64,000 nucleotides of DNA, from positions 70,666,578-70,730,577 of the forward strand of contig CM051029.1 of the NCBI GenBank assembly GCA_027627225.1, read 5' to 3'. Below, piece after piece: positions 55,657 to 64,000 of this stretch (the first letter of the stretch is position 1; the number at the start of each line of letters is the position of its first letter). The position numbers were made by a program, and so were the translations under genes. Source of the DNA: Congeria kusceri. Taxonomy: Eukaryota > Mollusca > Bivalvia > Myida > Dreissenidae. The notes below the pieces were generated by a model that saw only the letters and a list, made by a program, of their open reading frames with translations, was not told the origin of the DNA and ran no database searches.

Positions 55657-58600
55657 CTGAAAAAAGCAACTCTCGGTGACAGTATTGAATCTTTCAAAAC
55701 CACGCGTTTTTCAGATAACAGACGTTACGAGTTATTACGATCGTCTTATATTTGTAATCGAACGCTTCCTTTATTGATTACTAGAAACAGAGACGAATGA
55801 GATACGTATATTAGAAAACCAAAACTAAATGGTTGTAACTAAATCGCCTAACTATAACAATTTGCTATAAATAGTAAATGACACCGTCATTGTATGGCCA
55901 AATCATTTAATATGGATATTTAGTCGATGCTGGTCACAAAAAAATCAAATACATAAACAAATCACTTAAAGTATTGAACAAAATAGCAATGTTGTCATTT
56001 AGATAATGTGTTTAATGTAATTTGTATAATAAGTTGTAACGGTAAACATTGGTTTTGCGGGAAATACAAAACACATATTCTGGTTCTATAACAACCAATT
56101 TTCTACACTGGCATAATTAGAATCAAAGTTAATTAAATGCTTCTTTTGATTGAATAGTAACTTTTTAATTTACTTCGATTAAAAAAATGCATGTTATCTA
56201 TTAAAACATACTAGAAGTAGACTGCAGTCGACATAAACGATTTTTCAAAAACGTTATGTGTCAGTGTGTATTATGTGAACATTCAACAATGTAGGTTTAA
56301 CAAAAAAAAACAACAGCGGATTTAAAAGTAACAAGAAATGTCTTTAAAAAAGACAATCGGCGTTGAAATTAATATTGAGATGTCATTTAAAAATTACCTA
56401 AACAGACGGCCAAGATGATCGGTTACGTGACTTCTCAGACCCCAGATTGTTTGGTCCCCACCAATATTAGGAGACTTATTGGACCCCTGATTTTTCGGAC
56501 ACTATAAGAAAACTTCTCGGTCCCAAAAGTTAATTTGAGATAAATTTATTAATTTAAAAATTAAATACAATTATAATTAATATCTATGCTGTGAATAAAC
56601 CAATCATACAGCTCCATGTTTCCACCAGTGATAAATGAAAAGCCAAAATAATTTAGGTTAATATAATTGTTATCTGAATTTGTCAAGTCAAGTTAACAAA
56701 TTAAGAATGTAAGAACATAATTTCGGGAATGAATTAAAATTATAATATATCAGACGAGTCTATATAGTTATTTATAGTACCGGTAATATACCATTCATGT
56801 TAGTTATCTAATATAATAACGATCTGAAGTCAAATAAGCATTTATACTGTGTATCCCAATAAGAAGCAATAGCCAGTGAACATTCAGCGATTTTTTAAAT
56901 GTTAAGACTTTCTTTTTGATAACGCAACCATAAAAATTCATTAGACTATGACGATTTTAAATTATATCAGCAGAAATATGATATATCAGGGGTTCCTGTG
57001 TATAATTAGTATTTTGCAAATTGTGTATTCATGCTAGGCCAATAACAGTTCGACGTATTCCGAATCTTCTTTCATAACATTTTATCTATAGAAATTGTAG
57101 CATCCTTTTATAGATTAAATAACATCTACTGGAGAAGTTGATAGAAAGATGCAATTATAAATAATCGTTAATAAATCGTAACCACTATTTTAATTCAAAT
57201 AAACAGTAAGTTTATAAATATAAATTCCCCATTTATTGAAATGTTTAGGCTTATGAGAATATGATTCTCTGAACGCTATTATTTATGCATGTACAAGTAT
57301 ATTAACACAGCTATACAGCGGTTGCTGGCTACGCGCGCTATTTTTAGAATGACACTACTGTTTCTGGAATGTGATGAATTCGCTAGAATCAATGGGCTAC
57401 ATGGAACGGCAACACAGTAAATGAGATTTATGAATGGGAACATTGCACAATTGCTATTTATAGAGCATCCGCTGATATAAATGTAAGCTAAACAAAATAG
57501 TTATTTCGTTACGTGAATAAATATAGCATTCTGTTTGTGGCATACAATGAGAAAATACGTTCATAATTATCCTCAGTTCTAGAGTATATGTTGAAGATAT
57601 GTTTATAACTTCATTTTAACCGCTTATGTAAACAATTATGTAAGTTTTTAATCCCCCAAAGTATGCAACAGTTATTGGTATACGTTAAAGCATTGTTTGA
57701 AGTTTGCGTTCCCTAAAATTAGAAAATTTGCCCAATTCTATTGGAATTCAATTTTCCCGCTGCATAATTATCGCAAGAAAATCTGGGTCAAAAGTGATCT
57801 TAGACAGCTACGCCGAAAAACTGATTAATTTTGTTCGTTCGTTAATAAACCGGTACCCAACCTGTCAGAACGCTTACGAGAATTGGCGGATAACTGCTTT
57901 AACTCTAATTGAAACACGAGGTAAGATACCAATTTATGCATTGGAAATTGTCGGATTACTGCTCCAACTCTAATTGAAACACGAGGTAATTACCACAGTT
58001 ATGCTTTCAACAGATGACTACCCATTATTTTATCTAAACAATAACCATTAAATGTATGGCCAATAAATATAATTTTGCAAAGAAAAATGCGTGAAAACTT
58101 TCCATCATTTCTTTCTTTAACGGTCTAGCCGAAATACTGATCAATATTAATTTCTGATTATTAAAATGTATAATTGAGTTTACTTGATACAATGCTCAAA
58201 TTCTTTTATTGACATTTACATGCAGCTATTTTACTGTGTCTTTCTTAAATCCAAAGTTCATAAAAACGGATGTTCCTAACCAACCTCGAAATATTGAATT
58301 TCCCAAACGATCATTTGGCTTCAAAAAATGTTGTTACATGCTATAAGATATCCAAGTAAACAGCCAGCTATTGTTCAACCCTGGGTCTTGATTCAATTTT
58401 AGATTTTTTTCTGACCTTGAAATTATGAAATAAATTATCAAACTGCGTATCGTAAATCACCACTCCACGGCTAAGGAAATGCTATAAAACTTGGCAACAA
58501 TCACATTTTATAATGACTGTAAAAAAGCTATTTTGGTATATTTCTTATGTTAATTACTTTGGGTGGATGTCATTTATAAAAACACGTCTGCACAGCTTCA

Positions 58601-58775
58601 TGACGCAAGGTCACGTCACGAATTGATGGATAAATAATTATAAAATTGCTAACATACGAGTTCTATTTTTCAGTTTAAAATGATACATACTACTGTTCTG
58701 TAAATTATATGTAAGGCTGAGCTTTAAATGTTTCTACATACATCATATCTGCGTTAACAATATTCCGTTGTATAC

Positions 58776-58850
58776 CTTTATAAGAAACATTAGTGTCCTT
58801 GCTTCCTTCAGACGACCTCTGTCCATTTGTTGGACTTGTTTGCACAGCAT
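58776..58850 (-). CDS. 75-nt linker exon, unit 3 (diverged)
   Basis: Same borders (acceptor CTGTTTTCAG, donor GTATAC) and same length. Substitutions change Glu to Asn and Gly to Arg (AVQTSPTNGQRSSEG). The reading frame and both splice sites are preserved, although unit 3 is the most diverged of the three. Confidence 0.45.
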
Positions 58851-61000
58851 CTGAAAACAGCAACTCTCGGTGTCAGTATTGAATCTTTCAAAACCACGCG
58901 TTTTTCAGATAACAAATGTTACGAGTTATTACGATCGTCTTATATTTGTAATCGAACGCTTCCTTTATTGATTACTAGAAACAGAGACAGACGAATGAGA
59001 TACGTTAATTAAAAAAACAAAACTAAATGGTTGTAACTATATCGCCTAACTATAACAATTTGCTATAAATAGTAAATGACACCGCCATTGTATGGCAAAA
59101 TCATTTAATATGGATATTTAGTCGATGCTGGTCACAAAAAAATCAAATACATAAACAAATCACTTAAAGTATTGAACAAAATAGCAATGTTGTCATTTAG
59201 ATAATGTGTTTAATGTAATTTGTATAATAAGTTGTAACGGTAAACATTGGTTTTGCGGGAAATACAAAACACATATTCTGGTTCTATAACAACCAATTTT
59301 CTACACTGGCATAATTAGAATCAAAGTTAATTAAATGCTTCTTTTGATTGAATAGTAACTTTTTAATTTACTTCGATTAAAAAAATGCATGTTATCTATT
59401 AAAACATACTAGAAGTAGACTGCAGTCGACATAAACGATTTTTCAAAAACGTTATGTGTCAGTGTGTATTATGTGAACATTCAACAATGTAGGTTTAACA
59501 AAAAAAACAACAGCGGATTTAAAAGTAACAAGAAATGTCTTTAAAAAAGACAATCGGCGTTGAAATTAATATTGAGATGTCATTTAAAAATTACCTAAAC
59601 AGACGGCCAAGATGATCGGTTAAGTGACTTCTCAGACCACATATTGTTTGGTCCCCACCAATATTAGGAGACTTATTGGACCCCTGATTTTTCGGACACT
59701 ATAAGAAAACTTCTCGGTCCCAAAAGTTAATTTGAGATTAATTTATTAATTTAAAAAATAAATAAAATTATCATTAATATCTATGCTGTGAATAAACCAA
59801 TCATACAGCTCCATGTTTCCACCAGTGATAAATGAAAAGCCAAAATAATTTAGGTTAATATAATTGTTAACTGAATTTGTCAAGTCAATTTAACAAATTA
59901 ACAATGTAAGAACATAATTTCGGGAATGAATTAAAATTGTAATGTATCAGACGAGTCTGTATAGTTATTTATAGTACCGGTAATATACCATTCATGTTAG
60001 TTATCTAATATAATAACGATCTGAAGTAAAATAAGCATTTATACTGCGTATCCCAATAAAAAGCAATAGTCAGGGAACATTCAGCGATATTTGAAATGTT
60101 AAGACTTTCTTTTTGATAACGCAACCATAAAAGTTCATTAGACTATGACGATTTTAAATTATATCAGTAGAAATATGATATATCAGGGGTTCCTGTGTAT
60201 AATTAGTATTGCAAATTGTGTATTCATGCTACGCGAATAACATTCGACGTATTCCGAATCTTCCTTCATAACATTTTATCTATAGAAAATGTAGCATCTT
60301 TTTATAGATTAAATAACATCTACTGGAGAAGTTGATAGAAAGATGCAATTATAAATAATCGTTAATAAATCGTAACCACTATTTTAAATCAAATTAACAG
60401 TAAGTTTATAAATATAAATTCCCCATTTATTGAAATGTTTAGGTTTATGATTCTCTGAACGCCATTATTTATGCATGTACGAGTATATTAACACAGCTAT
60501 ACAACGGTTGCTGGCTACGCGCGCTATTTTTAGAATGACACTACTGTTTCTGGAATGTGATGAACTCGCTAGAATCAATGGGCTACATGGAACGGCAACA
60601 CAGTGAATGAGATTTATGAATGGGAACATTGCACAATTGCTATTTATAGAGCATCCGCTTATATAAATGTAGGCAAACAAAATAGTTATTTCGTTACGTG
60701 AATGAATATAGCATTCTGTTTATGGCATACAATGAGAAAATACGTTCATAATTATCCTCAGTTCTAGAGTATATGTTGAAGATATGTTTATAACTTCATT
60801 TTAACCGCATATGTAAACAATTATGTAAATCCCCAAAAGTATGCAAAAGTTATTGGTATACGTTAAACTATTGTTTGAAGTTTGCGTTCCCTAGAATTAG
60901 AAAATTTGCCCAATTCTATTGGCATTCAATTTTACCGCTTCATAATTATCGCAAGAAAATCTGGGTCAAAAGTGATCTTAGACAGCTAAACCGAAAAACT

Positions 61001-61650
61001 ATCAGTGGATTTATTGTTTCATGAGTCGTTAATCAACATTTCCATCAGTGCATAATGCGTTCAAAGTTCTTAGTTGAGATGTTGACAATTGCTGAAACAC
61101 TATCCCCAACGTGTGATGTCAAAGTGGCTGGGGAACGCAACTGCAGGATTCAGAGATGCAGCTTGCTGTGTTTGTGATGTGGGCTCGCATGGTGTCTTGA
61201 GCTGCATAATATTTGTGCGACAACGACGGGTATCGTACAACAAAGCGTCTGTATCATGTGCTTCCTGACCGAGTAGGCAGTTAGTGAGTGTCCTGGTATT
61301 AAATAGCAGCTCGAGACTGAGTGCACATTACCCTTGCTTATTCAATAAACATTTTAGAGCCAACTATTTTAATATTTATATAATTAATTAAATCACATAT
61401 ACACATATGTTGTTTTGTTTTTGTTATTGTGAGTTAATTTCAAAAGTTGACTGAATTTCTTTAATATTTTCTGATAAACAGCAAGTTAGCAAAGAATTGA
61501 CATGTGAAAGTTGTTGCGAAGTACAATTATTGATGTGACATTTTATACACTTTCTAGTTGACATGTATTACTGTATCAATAAGTAGATTGTCCATGAGTA
61601 CTTACAGCGTTTAACTATTTTTTACTTTAAATTGAAGAATTCCTGGTTGA
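61001..61650. other. Junction segment between triplication and LINE
   Basis: Single-copy looking sequence with a GC-richer part at 61100-61320 and an AATAAA at about 61343. No coding frame recognised. It could be the unduplicated flank or part of another element. Confidence 0.4.
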
Positions 61651-64000
61651 CCATCATATAATTTTTTCAAGTTCATGTATATTTACTATTTGCTAGTAAA
61701 TATAAACCATGTTCAACTTATACATGATTTTAGTATACTAGATTGGAACAATTTTTCAGATCACGCCGCTATATATTTTTCATTTAAATTAAATAATCAT
61801 ACATTAAAAAATATACATTGCAATACAGAAAATCACACAGAAACTAAATTAATCTTTAACCAAAAATTAGTGCATGTTTTTCGTGAATCATTAATCAATA
61901 ATATTAATCAGCTCTCTGATTTTAATAACAGCAATGCGACCGATCAGGTAAATCTGCTCACAAACTTCATGCATGAGCAAGTCAGTCGGGTTTTCAGTAA
62001 AACGTTCTCACGCAGTCATTCACACAACTCTAATCCACGAGCAAAACCCCCGTGGTTCAAAAAGGACTGTCATGAAGCAAAACAAGAATTCAAAAATGCA
62101 CGAAACACCTTTAACCGCAATAAATCAAACGAAAGCAGAATATATTTTTCGCAACGAAGAACCATTTATAACAAAATAAGAAAATCTGCAAAAACTAAAT
62201 ATAAAATAAACCAAGGTGTCAAACTTGAAAATATCGCAAAATCACAACCTAGGAAATTCTGGAAATCTGTCCAAAAAAGTTATAATAATAAAAATAAACA
62301 AAAAAACAATTTGCAGATAAACGAACTATTTGAACATTTCAATTCCCTTCTAGGAGAAACACAAACTACAAATGGGCACACACATGATGAAAATGCTGAA
62401 AACTATGCAATACACGATCATAATTTAGACTGCGAAATAACGATAAACGAAATACAAAGGGCAGTCTTTAAACAAAAGAATAATAAAGCACGTGGGCCAG
62501 ATAAAATATCAGCAGAATTTATAAAAAGTGCGTTTGATATCATATCACCTTACCTATACATACTATATAACAGCCTATTTAACAACGCTGTATACCCTGA
62601 GTGCTGGGGATTGGGCTACATTATACCAATATTTAAAGGGGGTGATCCTAACTTAGCAAAAAATTATCGAGGCATAACACTCAACAATATACTAGCTAAA
62701 ATATATTCACAAATTCTCTTCAATCGTCTCTCAATATGGACAGAAAAAAATGAAACGAGACTAAAAAATCAGTTTGGGTATCAAAAAGGTAAAGGCACTA
62801 CCGACTGCATTTTCTTATTACAAGCTATCATATCTAAAGTAATTCACAGCGGACAAAAACTATACAGCGCATTCATAGATTATGAAAAATGTTATGATAA
62901 AATTAATCTTCCGTTCTTATGGCATAAACTTGTCTCACATAATATAAGCACCAAAATGATAAACGCCATTAAAGCCATGTATTCCACTGTCAGATCCGTA
63001 GTAAAACACAATAACGAAGTATCAGACATCATATACTCACACCAAGGAGTAAAACAGGGCGACTGTGGATCATCTGTATTGTTTATGGTATTCGTAAACG
63101 ATATTTTAAGTAATATTAACTCAAATATTAACGATGTATTTTCAATCAGTGAACTAAAATTATTTCTGATACTTTACGCGGACGATCAGGTTTTATTCGC
63201 AACATCACACAAAGCGTTACAATCCATGTTAAACGATATCGAGGTATACTGCAACACATGGAAATTGAAAATAAACATAGCAAAAACAAAAATAATGATA
63301 TTTGAAAAAAGTACAAGATACACAAATATTGATATCTTCCTATATAACGAAAAGCTCGAGGTGGTCTCATCCTTCAAATATTTAGGGGTCTATTTTTTCA
63401 AAAACGGAAGCTGGAACAGAACTCAAAAGTGCATCTCAGAACACGCATCAAGAACCATGCATAAACTTTTTTCCGTTTTCAATCAGTATGAATTTCAAAC
63501 ACGAGAAAAATTAAAATTATTTGACGTATTAATATCTCCAATTCTAAACTATTCCGCTGAAGTATGGGGTCAACATAAGGCAAAAGACATTGAGCAAATC
63601 CATTCAAATTTTTAAGAAAATTACTATGCGTAAAAACATCAACTAACCTTATGGGCCTGTATGGCGAACTTGGCAGAATACCACTGTATGAACACCGAAA
63701 AATTATTATGTTTCGATACTGGATAAAAATTATAAATTCGCATGAAAACAGCATAATAAAAAAGGTATATCTTATGCTAAAAACAGACGCAGAAAATGGA
63801 GTAAATTACAATAAAAATAACTGGGCATCTCAAATAAAAGAAATGTTGGAACAAATGGGCCTTGCAGAGGTATGGATAAACCAAAGCACTGTTACACCAT
63901 CATTAGATAACATAAAACTCAGGATATTAGATCAATTCAAGCAGGAATGGCAAAGTAATATTAATCAATCTGGTAGGCTAAGCACGTATTGCACATTTAA
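61651..64000 (+). mobile_element. Non-LTR retrotransposon, 5'-truncated, one frameshift, runs off the window
   Basis: Frame 61675-63615 (646 codons) begins inside the end of an apurinic-type endonuclease domain (FSDHAAIYFSF). It continues through a full reverse transcriptase: ARGPDKISAEFIK, NYRGITLNNILAKIYSQIL, NQFGYQKGKGTTDC, FIDYEKCYDK, GVKQGDCGSSVLF and the catalytic LYADDQVLFA. At about 63600-63612 the frame breaks by one base. The following frame to the window end (LMGLYGELGRIPLYEHRKI onward) carries the C-terminal region. An in-frame TGA at 61648 marks the truncated 5' edge. No ORF1. Clade not assigned. Confidence 0.9.

Larger units (their letters stand above)
51014..60999. repeat. 3.4-kb tandem triplication
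   Basis: Three head-to-tail units, 51014-54420, 54421-57820 and 57821-60999, each opening CTGATTAATTTTGTTCGTTC and closing near CTACGCCGAAAAA. Units 1 and 2 are nearly identical. Unit 3 is more diverged and has lost about 210 bp between TAAATCACCAC and TCCACGGCTAAGG. Each unit contains a small internal duplication (ACTCTAATTGAAACACGAGG twice) and one candidate minus-strand linker exon. Small plus-strand frames recur in each unit but show no protein family. Confidence 0.95.

Overview
The window is animal nuclear DNA: AT-rich, with multi-exon genes using GT-AG introns, AATAAA poly(A) signals, many minisatellites and many short inverted-repeat elements. The repeat vocabulary points to a bivalve mollusc. 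Two examples are the 'GTCGTGGGAAAACCGG ... CCGGTTTTCCCACGAC' MITE and the modules rich in 'GTGACCTTGACC'. I associate them with dreissenid mussels from memory; that is an inference. No bacterial features are present.

Four protein-coding loci can be supported. (1) 4734-9530 (+): a two-exon TALE-class homeobox gene, about 604 aa, divergent and plausibly of the spiralian TALE (SPILE) type. (2) 25355 down to 11255 (-): ten exons with matching phases of a multi-pass amino-acid-permease-like membrane protein; its first and last exons were not found. (3) 35782-48237 (+): a complete eight-exon S-formylglutathione hydrolase (esterase D) gene of 283 codons with an intact Ser-Asp-His triad. (4) 50151-49336 (-): the last exon of a TRIM/NHL-like beta-propeller gene with a one-base frame break. 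Upstream of it lies a 3.4 kb tandem triplication (51014-60999), and each unit carries one phase-compatible 75-nt linker exon. A 5'-truncated non-LTR retrotransposon (61651 to the window end) and degraded LTR-retrotransposon pieces (about 32720-34440) are also present.

Mobile and repeated DNA fills nearly everything else. It includes TTAA-flanked TIR elements with tRNA-like cores and internal minisatellites (19216-20870, 25567-26026, 40978-42531), and hAT-like elements with 8-bp target duplications (2402-3529, 26885-29232). There are five copies of one palindromic MITE, SINE-like tRNA-derived sequences and several large fold-backs. Minisatellites have unit sizes of 22, 32, 35, 37, 39, 41, 42, 46, 47 and 66 bp.

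The most unusual themes are these. First, minisatellites appear to be seeded at exon edges, copying splice sites (transporter exons at 15735 and 13544, ESD exon 6). Second, small TIR elements host tRNA-like modules and tandem arrays. Third, a linker exon of an NHL-type gene has been triplicated. The four genes show no operon-like relationship; they are independent nuclear genes.
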